Notes: generated from the sequence alone by a model not told the origin. A stretch of 64,000 nucleotides of DNA from Temnopleurus reevesii (GCA_036244855.1 BQKZ01001007.1:43662-107661), one strand, 5' to 3'. Shown: positions 21,801 to 33,602, numbered from the stretch's first letter. Translations and numbers: made by a program.

Positions 21801-23462
21801 CATTGTATAAGCTTTGCACACTGCCTCATGTTAAAAGAGAGGGGAGAAAATCTGAAATCTAAAAATAAAAAGAGGAAAGATGTATGGTATCCTCAATTTG
21901 TCACTAACTTTGTGCTGCAAAATTGTTATAACAGATTGCTTACATGATGGATTAAATGACACTATTTTGATTTTCAGAGAATATTAAAAGAATCAGCAAG
22001 TAAATTTTCTCTCGGATGGACGCAGTTAATTAGGAAATTTAAACCAGAAAGAAAACACAAATTCATCTACCTCTTTAATTCAATTTTTGTTTTGTAACAG
22101 TCAATAGCCTGTATATAAAGCAACAAAGCAGCATTCACATGTAGATATCTTGACATAAATATCACTGGGAGATGTTTTCATTAAAAAAATGCAAATTCAT
22201 GTCATTATTACTTTCTGATTGAACATATTAAACCTAATTTCAGAGTTTCATTGATAGTTTTAGAGGGGGCTTGTAATTTCTAGCATCTCTCAGTCGTAGA
22301 TTGTTATATATCTACCATCATGTATTCAGAGAGCTCAGTCTCTCATGTTAGGGACCTCGAAATATGGTTCAAAATTATTACTTGCAATTAGGAGTATGAA
22401 ACTGAATTTTCTATCATATCTATCACATATTGCAGCCCTGTTTATTTTGATAAATGTCTTAACGTTTCAGTGATATTGGCTGCCTTGATAGGGAAGCAAT
22501 AGACAAAAAGCTCACTCTATGGAATTCACATCGCATGCTTACACTTGTGGAATGTTCTGGTAAATTTGTGCATAGAAATGTTATAACTTGTCTATGGCAT
22601 TATTTCGTTTTAATATCTGGGTGAGGAAAGTCATAATTGAGTCCATGAATTCTGGGTTATCTTTTATTCGTAGTACTAACGCGAGTGGTCCAATGTATGA
22701 TAAAACCCCATCTAAATACGGAACGCCATGTGGTCGGAAGAAAAGGAATATTTTTTAAAGAAATTGGTTCGATGAAGTTGCTAACGATTCTTGAAATGGA
22801 AAAAAAGTACTGCGGAAATGTGAAGTAGTCATGTTCATATACGATGTGTTGATGAGTTAGAAGTGGTCTTTTTTTTTACGACTAACATTTTCAGGTGAAA
22901 TTGTGTTTGTACAAAGAACTGCGGAGGTTAAGAGCGGCATGCTCTTTGTTGAATTCGAGATATTTGCCATTTTTGTCAAAGTGGGAATTGGTTTAGGACA
23001 ACCAGTGTGTTAAATATATAGTGATATTTTGATAAATGCATGTAAAGGTACGTGTTGTGTTATGTCATATAACCCTTAAATTGATTCTTGTACAGTTTTA
23101 ATTAAGAGTCAAACAACTCTGGGAAAAAAATGAATTTGACAAGAAATTCTCCATGTTTTCTCAATCTGAAGGGCACTGTCTAAGCTAATGTATAGAAGAC
23201 GGTGGTCGAAGATTCAGAAAGCATTTGTTGTAAACACGCATATTTCCCCATTCTCCATATGATGTTATTATTTTTTGAGAAAAAAAATCTATATTTGTAA
23301 GTGTCTCCTATTATCTGCTTGTCTTTAAGAGATATGTATACATACCAAGTAAGAAATGGTCGCATAATGAAATACACTTGTGTGTAAGTTAAAAAAAAAT
23401 CTGTCTCGTTCTATTTGTCTTCTGTTTTGTCAGTGATCTTAAGAATCTGAAGAGTGCTGTCA
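18831..23462. other. Intergenic DNA, no gene seen
   Basis: AT-rich unique-looking sequence with several poly-T runs. Short open frames occur on both strands, but none shows a known domain, splice-bounded exon structure or compositional bias. A second AATAAA is at 19591-19596. Confidence 0.5.
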
Positions 23463-23590
23463 GGGGCAGTATTTCAACAAGATAAGAAAAAGAATGACTT
23501 TAATATCGACTGGTATCAGTTCTTGTGCTGAATGCGCCTACTATTATGAATCATTACGCACAAGAACGGGTACCAGTCTCTTAGGTGAAA
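23463..23590. repeat. Palindromic repeat (AAGATAAGAAAGAC type)
   Basis: The arms are GGGGCAGTATTTCAACAAGA and GACTGGTATCAGTTCTTGTG against CACAAGAACGGGTACCAGTC and TTAGGTGAAACACCGCC. This is one of the clearer inverted-repeat copies of the family at 3545. Confidence 0.65.
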
Positions 23591-23633
23591 CACCGCCAAG
23601 GTATTGGTTTATCACTTTTGACAATTTTTGTGT

Positions 23634-23722
23634 CAGTGAGTGTGTGCATGTGGGTGTGTATAGGTTTGTGATTGTGGGTGGGCATAAGTGTGTGCTGTGG
23701 GTGTGTGTGTGTGTGTGTGTGA
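23634..23722. repeat. GT-rich microsatellite
   Basis: Interrupted GT/GTGG repeats ending in a pure (GT)11 run at about 23700-23721. Confidence 0.85.
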
Positions 23723-24252
23723 TTGTTTGTACATGTTATGATGTGTTGTGACAGTGCATCCCAATTAAACATCACTGCTTATATATAAGGCTTGACCTTT
23801 GACCTTTAACATCACAATCTGACATGAGGTTAAACAAAGGCTGGACAATATTCACCCTCATTAAAAAGAGGTGCCTATTTTCATGTTTTCTATCGGAAAG
23901 TTCTCTAAGACGTCCTCTTTATTTTATGAATTTAACACCTTTATTAGTTTATATGCACACTGAAAAATAAAGAATTCAAACTAGATGCATCTTTCAGGGC
24001 GAAATACAACAACTTTCAAATAAAGATGCAATATTTTACAAAATCTCTAAAAGCAGCATTTGTGGGGTCCAAACCACGTCATGAAGGATCATTTCATACC
24101 AAGCCAGAAGATCTATCAATTGAGCTGTGCCTCCACTTTTATTGACCGATGGACATTAGATATCGGCATGTTTGTTAGTGTGAAGCGGATGCTTTGACCT
24201 ATTTATATAAAATGCATCACTACCGTTCGTGGATAACGAGCCATTCGATGTC

Positions 24253-24387
24253 TTAAGCCCTGGTCACATAGGACCCTGGAAGCAACACGATTCACCCCGA
24301 CTCTTTGTTCTGAGGCAATTAACTGTGAATTAACAGAGTCGTGTTGAATCGTGTTGCTTCCGGGATGCTATGTGTCCGGGGCTTTAA
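24253..24387. mobile_element. Hairpin MITE, second family, copy 2
   Basis: Nearly the same hairpin as 17151-17284. The outer ends are TTAAGCCCTGGTCACATAGG and CTATGTGTCCGGGGCTTTAA, and the inner arms are GAAGCAACACGATTC and GAATCGTGTTGCTTC. TTAA-like sequence at both ends could be the target site. Confidence 0.75.
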
Positions 24388-24678
24388 GAATCTGTCTATC
24401 TGTCAAAAGCAATGACTAGCTCAGTTTGTAGAGCGTTTGGCTTTGAATGAAATGATTCCTCATGGCTCGGATTTTTAGCCCCACGAATGTGGTTTAAAAA
24501 ATGCAATGTATTTTGTTAAGTATTGTACTCTGAGCAAAAGATGCACTATTACATTGTTTTTCTAACTCTGCTTCAAATCTAGAATGTAGAATGTTTCAGT
24601 ACATGTGTAAAGTAATGATTGTGCGGATCTCCCAACCACTCAAAATGACGTAATGGTGCTGGGAAATACCAATTCACT

Positions 24679-25484
24679 TAACCCTAACAAGCCCGAGCTA
24701 TTTTGATGTCTCTGTGGTCCAAGGGGGAGGGGGCATAGCACCTTGTGCCCCCCTTGAGAACTTCCATAATACCTGGTGGATCGGGCTAAGATTTGGCACA
24801 GATGTAGATCAGGTCATAATCTATAATTTGGGACATCATAATTTCTCAAGGTCACCGTTTGACGGCACAATTCTATAAATTACATTAGAAAAGGGTGATT
24901 TTTGTCACTTTTCACTAATATGGTCTATTACAAGCAATATTATGAGCTGAAATGTGGTTTTATTCCCCTTAATATCTTTGGAACATATCTCTTGACTTCA
25001 ATTATTGAACACTTCACCAAAAAGATTTTTAGGGCTTTGTGGAAGTGTCTTAGCTACATTAATTTCCACTAAGCTCGAAAAAGTAATATTAAATACTTTA
25101 TTGAATATTTATGAAAAGAGTGACAAAAACGAAGAAAACAAAAGAAATTATTGGAAACCATGATTTTTGTTCGAGATGCACAGGAGAGAGCAAAATCAAA
25201 TTAAAAATCATAAATTTCGACTATTTCCAAGTATTTTGGGCCAATTTGGATATGAAAAACTGAAATAAAAAAAAAATGGACAAACATTACTTTTTTATGA
25301 TTGGCAATATGAAGTACAGGATAATAATCAAAATGGTATCATAATGTTCGGAACAGAACCTTTAGGAAACGTCTCCAATTTGAGCGTAATCGGACCGAAG
25401 ATAAAGGAATGGTATATGATTATGTTGAAGGGGGGGGGGGGCACATTGTGTCCCCCCCCCCCCCCCCCTCGGCTTTTTAGGGTT
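24679..25484. mobile_element. Non-autonomous element with TAACCCTAA ends
   Basis: The ends are inverted: TTAACCCTAACAAGCCCGAG on the left and the reverse complement of CTCGGCTTTTTAGGGTTA on the right. G-rich and C-rich runs sit just inside both ends. The interior of about 800 bp has no open frame of note. Its superfamily is not recognised. Confidence 0.55.
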
Positions 25485-25669
25485 ACAGTGAATGCATGTT
25501 AAAAGTAAACATCAAAGTTAATTATGGCTAATTGTAACTACTTCAAACTAAATTAATATAATTATAATATGATTGATTGAAATCAGTGTGTCAGACAGCA
25601 AACAAAGGAATGTATTTCCTATCATAAATCATGGATTATTTGTGAGGACAAAAAATCAATGATTAACCT

Positions 25670-25815
25670 GATTAATAACATAACAGCTTCACCAAACATT
25701 TTCTCATGACAGAAAAAAACCCAAGAACAAACACCACGTGCTCAAACATTTTGACATCTTGTGCAAATTCACGTGAAAAATATGTGTCAGTATATCAGAA
25801 TAGTTTGGCAATTCT
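25670..25815 (+). repeat. Dispersed repeat family, weak copy
   Basis: Contains AATAACATAACAGCTTCACC, then TTTTCTCATGACAGAAA, and ends GGCAATTCTATAT. This is a decayed relative of the repeat at 360-565. Confidence 0.35.
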
Positions 25816-25849
25816 ATATTAGGGAAAAAAAAAATCTCCAATTTCATTT

Positions 25850-26075
25850 TCTCATGGCGTTAATTTTCGTCAGCAGGAAATTCATCTACATTGTGCTGCA
25901 CTCAACCCAGGTGAGGTGAATTCCTGGTAGGAATATATTCCTTGATATGCATAAGTGCCTCACAAACTGCTATTGCTAAAGCCATTGTAATAATGCTGCA
26001 TCAATTGTAGAGCGCTTAGAGACCTTTATCAGAGGGAATTAGTGCTATATAAGAAATGCATATTATTATCATTTA
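25850..26075 (+). mobile_element. SINE, partly deleted copy
   Basis: It begins at CATGGCGTTAATTTTCGTCA, continues through the TCATCTACATTGTGCTGCAC body, lacks part of the GGGTACCTGG block, and ends with GTGCTATATAAGAAATGC and an ATTATTATC tail. A second TATAGCGC-type tail fragment lies at about 26110-26185. Confidence 0.75.
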
Positions 26076-26309
26076 TTTCTGCTGTTCAAGTTATCTCTTC
26101 AGAAAGTTAATGATAATAATAATGATATTCTGTTCTTTTATAGCGCATAACACAAAGCCATAGCATGTCCCTATGCGCTTACAGAGCAGAAAAAGAAATA
26201 ACAGAATGGAGAGTGGAGAATGTTCAAAATGTTCTTCCGTTCGTTTTTTCATGATGTGCATCACTTTGTTTTAATGAGATGTTTCGTGTTGACTAATAGG
26301 GGGTGGCGG

Positions 26310-26725
26310 CAAAAAACTTGACCTTCTCACCGCTAGTGTGACAAGCAAAACAATCAAAGAGCTATGAGAAAGTTTAGAGAAGGTGGGGTGTGCATTTTCT
26401 TGAGACACCGTGTACTGACAAACCCACTTTGTCAAGTACAAACGGGAGGTACATCTTATTTACATTGTGTCTTTCCAAATGAACCAGACATCTTGTAGCT
26501 TGACACACCTTGTCAATTAAAATTAGAGCGAAAACACAACCTTCCAGCCTCTAGACTAGTGTGACAAGCACAAATATGATCAAGTTTGGAGCAGGGAGAA
26601 AGTTTGGAAAAAAATTATATACATTTTCTTGAGATACCGTGTATTGACAAACCTACTCTGTCAAGTACGAACGGGAGTGACATCTTATTTACATTGTGTC
26701 TTTCTAAACGAACAAGACATCTTGT
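26310..26725 (+). repeat. Two-unit tandem repeat of about 240 bp
   Basis: TAGTGTGACAAGCA, then ACATTTTCTTGAGATACCGT, GACAAACCTACTCTGTCAAG and CATCTTATTTACATTGTGTC occur once at about 26333-26495 and again at about 26558-26725 in the same order, with roughly 15% differences. No coding sequence was recognised. Confidence 0.75.
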
Positions 26726-26848
26726 GATTATCTCTCACAAAATCAGGGTCCTCGCGGTTAAAATTTGGGAATTATAGTATGAATTCTGCTCAAAATCGAT
26801 GAAATTAATGTTAACAACAAATGGTTCATATATTGATACATAGGCTTA

Positions 26849-27024
26849 AGAGAGTGTTGCTTCAAAATTGAAATCAATTGCAAGTGCAGCAAGTTCCAAT
26901 CAAACTATTATTTCATATGCTCCTTGTCAAAAGTACAGATTGTGCATGAATTAAAATGCAAGATTAATTTGCAACTGATTCGCAGTTGATTTGTAATCAA
27001 TTGCAACTTTGTACTAACACCTCC
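26849..27024. mobile_element. TA-flanked palindromic MITE, diverged copy
   Basis: The same element as 12146-12321 seen in its proper contig, flanked by TA on both sides. Confidence 0.65.
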
Positions 27025-27124
27025 TATTCTTTAAGGCCATTACATTTTGACAATCAATGCTTTCAGTATGTCCCTAACAATTTTATCAAGTATTGTCAAT
27101 ACAGTCGGACATCCCTTATTCTTA

Positions 27125-27421
27125 AAAATAATAATAATAATAATAGATGCAATTAATATAGCGCACTTATCCACTCTGCGGAGTGTTTAAGGCGCTTTGC
27201 ATTATCATTACTCTGGCTTAAGCCCAGCGTAGATCAGTGCATGTGGCATAAGGAATTAATATTCCTACCAGCTAGGTACCCATTCACCTCACCTGGGTTG
27301 AGTGCAGCACAATGTGGATGAATTTCTTGCTGAAGGAAATTAAAGCTGTGGATGGGACTCGAACAGCAGCCTTCTGGTTGAAACGCGAGAGCCATGTCCA
27401 CTACACTATGCCGTCTCCACG
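27125..27421 (-). mobile_element. SINE, inverted copy
   Basis: Identical in layout to 12421-12720. The contig breaks shortly after it, in a poly-A run next to the single N at 27466. Confidence 0.8.
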
Positions 27422-27466
27422 GAAAACTGAGGAGAACTGACAAGCAAAACAAAACAAAAAAAAAAN

Positions 27467-28384
27467 GCCAAAACTGAATTCAGTAAAAAATTTTATTCAA
27501 TCATAATAATCATGTTCCAAACTAAACCAAACTTAATCATGTTCTCTGTCCTACATATTAAGACTTTAATTTGTCTAATAGTTCTATTCATATTACAGCT
27601 TGTATGTATCAATTGTTACATACAACATATTATATAATATGCACTTGTATTCTATATGGACAGGGCCCCATGGATAGCAGTGCAATATATTGAATACAAA
27701 AAAATAAATAACAAAATATACAACTACATCTTGTCAACATAACAAGAGGTTGTTCTAGGAATATATTCCAACATAAACAAAAATAATCTACCAGTTTTTC
27801 ACAATTCAAAATGGATTCAGTACTGATAACACATTTGAGCAACACTACATCTCAGATGAAATATGATCAAGATAAATTAGTTTTCAAATCAATAAATTAA
27901 CAAAATATAAAGAAAGCCAAATGTCACATGTACATGAGTATTCCAACATCAATAGACACACACTGGTGTTTCACAGTTATAAGTATTGGGAACACATAAT
28001 TTGAGGGCTAGTGATACAAAGACTTAATTCCAATTTGGCTGCATTGAGAAAATGTGTTCAGAGATTTTGTTCCACGTTGCTTAGCACATGAAAACCAAAT
28101 CTCAAAGGAGAGGGTGGTTTCTTTATTAGAAACATTTGATTGACACCATAGCATACATCAGAAAGGTTGCATTTTCCTAAACATTTTTAGAGCAAAACTA
28201 TATTTTCACCAAAAATATGGTTACGTCCTTGTGTCACTGAACCCTTTTTGCATTGAGAACACACATATATCAGAGGCACATTCCCTGAATAATTTTTCAT
28301 GTCTAATTCGTTAGGACCACAAAAAGTGGACATTAAAAATGCACATTCTCCTCAATGACTCTAAACATGATATATAATAATATA
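27467..28384. other. Intergenic DNA, no gene seen
   Basis: AT-rich sequence between the two convergent genes, with no supported feature. Confidence 0.5.
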
Positions 28385-28549
28385 TTTCCGTAAAATCAAG
28401 TCGACACGAATTCAATGCTCCTTTGTTATGCTATTCATATCGGTATTTCAAATCGGAACCAGCTTGTCATTGTTGTGTCCGCACAGTTCAATAGACGACG
28501 TACGGATCTATTGTCTCATGACCCACTTTATTTTACGGAAATACATTAT
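28385..28549. mobile_element. Inverted-repeat element, third family, copy 1
   Basis: The ends are ATTTCCGTAAAATCAAGTCG and, inverted, CACTTTATTTTACGGAAAT. The interior includes AATGCTCCTTTGTTATGCTA and CACAGTTCAATAGACGACGT. Related copies are at 40706-40857 and, inverted, 51344-51482. Confidence 0.7.
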
Positions 28550-28675
28550 ATCGTATTTCTATAAATTCAAATACAATGTACCTCTATCACGTTACAAACA
28601 CCATATATATACTCAAGGCACTTCAAGAATATATTGCTCATTAACACTTTTGCACTTAGTGGATACAATCATAAT

Positions 28676-28732
28676 GTGTATATATGTGTGAATGTGTATA
28701 TGTGTGTGCGTGTGTGTGTGTGTGTGTATGTT
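28676..28732. repeat. GT microsatellite
   Basis: Interrupted TGTGTATATGTGTG followed by about (GT)10. Confidence 0.85.
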
Positions 28733-29318
28733 TTAAATTAAGCAGATACTACTTTTTTCTGAACAATTTTGATACAATAAAATTATCAAATATAACCAAA
28801 CCTCAATAGGCTATACAAGATATATACAGTCAATTACTATAATTATTATCATAAACCTGCTTCAGCGATCACCTGTATAGAAAGACCACCTTCTTTCATT
28901 CCCTAGAAAGCAATTTAGATTTAATGAACCTGTCTATAGACAGTGAATGAATAAAAACCACAATAAATAATTTTAAAAAAATTGTCCAATAATGGGCTGA
29001 AGGCAGGAGAGACGAATTGGCAAGATAAAATCACAAAACGAGTCTAAAACATCATTGGTAGGCTAGAATAAATTTCCCAAAATACATGTACATACTGAAT
29101 ACAAATAATCCTAATCAATAATCACAACATTCATTGGGAATTAGAATAAAAGTGGCATCTGTTTAAGACAGCCAAGCCAAGTACTCCAGCCATAGAGTAA
29201 AACAATGTACTGAAAATGTTTAGTTCCAATCAATAAGATCTGTCTTCATGACAATATCATGTTTGAATACATTTATAATTTATGAACTAACTAGTATGAA
29301 ATGAAATAAAATACACTA

Positions 29319-29500
29319 TCGGGTGTTGTTCAAAAGTAGCAATTGATCACAAATCAACTGCAAATGAGTTGCAAATTGCAATTTGCATTTTCATTTGTAC
29401 ATGATATGCACTTCCAACAAGATTTGTATGAAACAATGATTTTGATTGGCACGTTCCGACCAACTATAACTTGCAATTGCAACTTTTGAACAACACCTCC
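29319..29500. mobile_element. TA-flanked palindromic MITE
   Basis: Begins TCGGGTGTTGTTCAAAAGTA, ends AACTTTTGAACAACACCTCC, and is flanked by TA. The halves are imperfect reverse complements. It lies in the convergent intergenic region downstream of the sialyltransferase. Confidence 0.75.
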
Positions 29501-30477
29501 TAGGACAGCTAAGCCAAGTACTCCAGCCATAAGGAAAAGCAAAATATTCAAAGCAATGTTTAGTTCAAATCAATAAGATTTGTCTTCATGACATTATCAT
29601 ATTTCATGTTTGAATACATTTCATTAACTAGTATGTTATAAACAAATTTTTCACTAACTTTCATAGTTATCTCTCATACTGAAAGATCTATACTTGCTAT
29701 CATGTATAGGGATACTTTCAGGGGAATCCAAATCAGGCACCAATTTCCCAAAGTCATCAGGTCATCATATGTTGTGAAATCTCAAGAAATAAAACTTCAT
29801 AGCATTTTCTTGTTTCAAGTTATATTATTTTGCTTTTCATGAAGCTTTGTATGAATACAGGGTTATGAAAATACATGTATGAAGTCAAAGAAATAAAACT
29901 TTATCAATTGTTTTGCTTTCAAGTTGTATTACTTTAGTTTTTAGGGCAGCTTGTACTTGCATGAATATATAGTTACCATGGAAATACCAGGTCCACTTTT
30001 CCAAGCTTCATTCCGGTTGAGCTTTTTCCCAATAACTTAAGCCCATTCTTTATTCAGGTACTCAATTTTCCTTCATCGACCTTGCTCTTTTCATGCACTT
30101 TTATTTCATATCATTTTTTTTATTCATTTCATTTCATTTCCATCAAAATGCAATCCATGCAGTATAACAATCCTAAAATAAATGTAGTACACATTATTAT
30201 AGATAAGAAACATTATTTGAGCATCTTGTTTTAAACATAAATTAATAATTAGATAATTTATATAGCGCAGTCACTATATGGATATACTCTACTGCGCTGA
30301 AATTGCTTTTTTAAGGTTAATATCTTAAATCATGAGAGTAAGAGATAACAGTGGAACTCATTTGGATTCTCCCATAGAATAATATTTCAGTTCAGGCATT
30401 CTCTAATATACAGAAGATATAATGGCACATTCCAAGATAGACAGGCATACTACACATCTACAGCTCAATGAGTTATA

Positions 30478-30649
30478 GGGGGTGTTGCTCAAAATCAACT
30501 GCAAATCAACTGCAACTTTGAAAATTGTGCATTTTCATTCACGCAACGTATGCACATTTAACAAGAAGCGCATGGAACAATGATTTTGATTGGCGTGTTC
30601 CGATCAACTGCAACTTGCGATCAATTGCAACGTTTGAGCAACACCCCCG
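30478..30649. mobile_element. TA-flanked palindromic MITE
   Basis: Begins GGGGGTGTTGCTCAAAATCA, ends ACGTTTGAGCAACACCCCCG, with TA on both sides. The interior holds GATTTTGATTGGCGTGTTCC, shared with the other members. Confidence 0.8.
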
Positions 30650-30925
30650 TAGATTCTTGATTGTCTGTTACGCAACATTCATTTGGGTGGTTTAGAACCA
30701 GAACCCTCTATAGCTACCTTTCAAAAAACATTTTGGAAAATCTGGCAGGCACATAAAAATAATGAAAATGAATGCTTTTAAAAAAAAAATCCCTTTTTTT
30801 AACAAGAGTTAGTTTTCTTCCAATTGCTAATCAAGTATTAAAAAGATGAAAGTTAAAATATTGATTTCAAATTATAGTGTTGAATGAATAGATAATTTGA
30901 ATTAAATGCTTGGTGTTTACATGTG

Positions 30926-30954
30926 GCATGTGTGTGTGTGTGTGTGTGTGTGTG
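30926..30954. repeat. GT microsatellite (allele 1)
   Basis: About (GT)14. The allelic copy near 32300-32318 is only a short, interrupted repeat, so the locus is length-polymorphic within this window. Confidence 0.85.
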
Positions 30955-31589
30955 CAATTAGAAATTGCATGGCATGCAAACACAAACACACAAGCCAATA
31001 CATAAAGCATATCATTTCTAGAGATCAAATGAAAAGTGAAACAAAATATTGATTTGTGAGAAAATACATTCAGCAATGAAACATTGCATTGAAATTTGAC
31101 TCAATTTTATGGAATACATCACACTAGTTAATGATGATAACAACAATAATAAAAATGATCAACTCTTATAAAGAGTAGAAACTATATCAATATATTCTAC
31201 TGTGCTAAAAGACTCTTATTTAAGTAAAGACATGAGTGGTAAAGTAGTCTTATTATATAATGGTCTCATTTCTCCTTATGCTGGCAGATCAAGAGAAGAT
31301 ATAATGGGGCTATAGCCTAGCTCCTATCTGCATGGAGTGCCCCTACAAAACCCCCTTCTCACTCCCCTATTGGTGACAGACAGGACCATCTTCCTATGAA
31401 TTCCACCACTAAATTGTTAGCTTACATGCTCTTTTCAATAAGTCTGTACAGAGTGTATCAATAAAAACTTTTCATTTTTTAAATGTCTTTCAAAAAGCAT
31501 TTCAAACTATTATTACAAGATTTTCAGTGTTATATTTACTCCATGATCCTATCTGTCAAGTGACATTTTCAGAATCAATTTTCATTGAC

Positions 31590-31930
31590 CAAGCCTAAAA
31601 TGGGGTGGCAGCAGTGGGATTCAAACACTTACTCCACAGAGATACTTGGCATATATGCCTGGACTGATTCCGATCTAATTCCTTTTGTTGAGATTGGATC
31701 TTGGGAGGCAGCGGTGGGATTCAAACACATACTGCATGTTCAGCTTATGCCTGGAATAATTGTGATCTAAATCATTTTGTTGAGATCAGTTCTTTGGGTG
31801 GCGGCGGTAGGATCCAGTCACATACTGCATATTTCTGACCTGGACTGTTATCTAGATCTGGACCAACTGTAATCTAAACCATCTTGTTGAGATCAGTTCT
31901 TGAGGTGGCAGCGGTTTGGATTCAAGGCAC
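31590..31930. repeat. Degenerate ~100-bp tandem repeat (allele 1)
   Basis: GGTGGCAGCAGTGGGATTCA, then CACATACTGCAT, CTGGACTGTTATCTAGAT and TGTTGAGATCAGTTCTT recur about four times. The other allele is at 33000-33360 with a different unit arrangement. It lies downstream of the sialyltransferase stop codon and may be in its 3' UTR. Confidence 0.7.
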
Positions 31931-32025
31931 ACCATTATGCAACTAAGACATCAACTCTACCTCAGTGAACAGTTTCTCTCTTACAAGCATCAAGGCATCA
32001 CAATATGACATCATCACATGTTCAC

Positions 32026-32112
32026 TCACCAATCAGGATGCCTGAATGATATCTTAGGTTCAAGCTTAGCCCAACGGGAGAAGACGGACTTCTCTGTCAT
32101 AAAACGATGACC
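32026..32112 (-). CDS. ST6GALNAC-like: Sialyltransferase terminal exon, partial allelic copy
   Basis: This repeats the 3' 87 bases of the exon at 33648-33837 exactly, ending HRFMTEKSVFSRWAK.. and FRHPDW then TGA, and is cut off by the contig end at 32113. It is the second allele of the same exon, not an extra exon. In this allele the 187-bp element seen at 33416 is absent downstream of the stop codon. Confidence 0.9.
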   Translation of the reverse strand, partial: GHRFMTEKSVFSRWAKLEPKISFRHPDW

Positions 32113-32757
32113 NCTATAGCTACCTTTCAAAAAACATTTAGGAAAATCTGGCAGGCACATAAAAATAATGAAAATGAATGCTTTTTTAAAAATGTTTCCC
32201 TTTTTTTAACAAGTACGTTCAAGTTGAAAAATTGATCTCAAATTATAAAGTTGAATGAATAGATAATTTGAATTAAATGCTTGGTGTCTACATGTGGCAA
32301 GTGTGTGTGTATGTGTGATTAGAAATTGCATGGCATGCAAACACAAACACACAAATAACACACAAGCCAAATACACACCCAAGCCAAATGATACATAAAG
32401 CATCTCATTCTAGAGATCAAATGAAAAGTGATACAAAATATTGATTTGTGAGAAAATACATTCAGAAATGAAAAACTGCATTGAAGTGTGACTAAATTCA
32501 ATGGAATACATCACTCTAGTTAATTATAATAATAACAATAATAATAATAATTAACTCTTATAAAGCGTAGAAACTATATCAATATATTCTACTGCGCTAA
32601 AAGACTCTTATTTAAGTAAAGACATGAGTGGTAAAGTCGACTGACAATATAATGTTGGTCTCATTTCTATCTTACGCTGGCAGATCAAGAGAAGACATAA
32701 TGGGGCTATAGCCTCCTATCTGCATAGAGGGCCACTACAAAGCCCACTTCACACTCC

Positions 32758-32763
32758 TTTATT
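32758..32763 (-). terminator. Candidate sialyltransferase polyadenylation signal
   Basis: AATAAA on the - strand, about 890 bases downstream of the stop codon at 33648. Other candidates exist further on. Weak evidence on its own. Confidence 0.2.
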
Positions 32764-32999
32764 GGTGACAGCCAGGACCATCTACCAATGAATTCTGCCA
32801 CTAAATTGTTAGCGTACACGCTCTTTTGAATATGTCTATACAGAACGTATCAATAAAAAAAAATTTCTTTTTGAATGTCTTTCAAAAAAGCATTGTAAAC
32901 TATTGTTACAAGATTTTCATTGTTACATATTTACTCCATGATCCTATCTGTCAAGTGACAATTACAGAATCAATTTTCATTGACCAAGCCTAAAATGGG

Positions 33000-33360
33000 G
33001 TGGCAGCAGTGGGATTAAAAAACATATTCAATTGAGATGCTTGGTTTATGCCTGGACTATTTACAATCTAGACCATTTTGGTAAGATCCATTTTTTGGAA
33101 TGGTGACAGTGGAAACCAAACACATACTGCATGGAGATGTTTATTTCGGACCTGGACTGTTAACTAGGCATGGACTAACTGTAATCTAGGCCATCTTCCT
33201 AAGATCGGTTCTTTGTGTGGCGGCGGTAGGATCCAGTCACATACTGCATGGAGATGTTTATTTTGGACCTGGACTGTGATCTAGACCTGGACTAACTGTA
33301 ATCTAAACCATCTTGTTGAGATCAGTTCTTGAGGTGGCGGCGGTTTGGATTCAAGGCACA
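33000..33360. repeat. Degenerate ~100-bp tandem repeat (allele 2)
   Basis: The counterpart of 31590-31930: GGTGGCAGCAGTGGGATT, CATACTGCATGGAGATGTTT and GGACCTGGACTGTGATCTAG recur about four times. Unit order and sequence differ from allele 1. Confidence 0.7.
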
Positions 33361-33415
33361 CCATTATGCAACTAAGACACCAATTCTACCTCAGTGAATA
33401 ATTCCTCTCCTACAA

Positions 33416-33602
33416 CAGAGCTACCAACATTTAACAGCAACAATCAGGGAGATTGTGGAAGAAATCCAGTAGATGTCTATAAAATGCACACAACCTAATG
33501 GCATCAATGTTTCCATAATCCAGGAGATTGCTCAAAAACATGCATTTATTGTGGCCCATTTCCAGGAGTCTCCTGCGGAATCCAGGAGACTTGGCAGCCC
33601 TG
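33416..33602. mobile_element. hAT-like MITE, polymorphic insertion in the 3' UTR
   Basis: The ends are CAGAGCTACCAAC and, inverted, CTTGGCAGCCCTG, a CAGNGCT.CCAA pattern typical of hAT-like elements. CTACAA is repeated at 33410-33415 and 33603-33608. The other allele has a single TTACAAGCATCAAGG at 31981-31995 with no insert. The element lies 46-232 bases beyond the sialyltransferase stop codon. The target duplication looks like 6 bp, shorter than the usual 8 bp for hAT, so the class is tentative. Confidence 0.75.

Noticed and set aside
23494..23775. Frames over the GT repeat on both strands
   Set aside because: They arise from a microsatellite and an adjacent palindromic repeat, with no domain or exon borders.
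24415..24480. A tRNA gene (TAGCTCAGTTTGTAGAGCG)
   Set aside because: The A-box half is convincing, but there is no matching B-box at the right distance and no acceptor-stem pairing. At most it is a degraded tRNA-like remnant.
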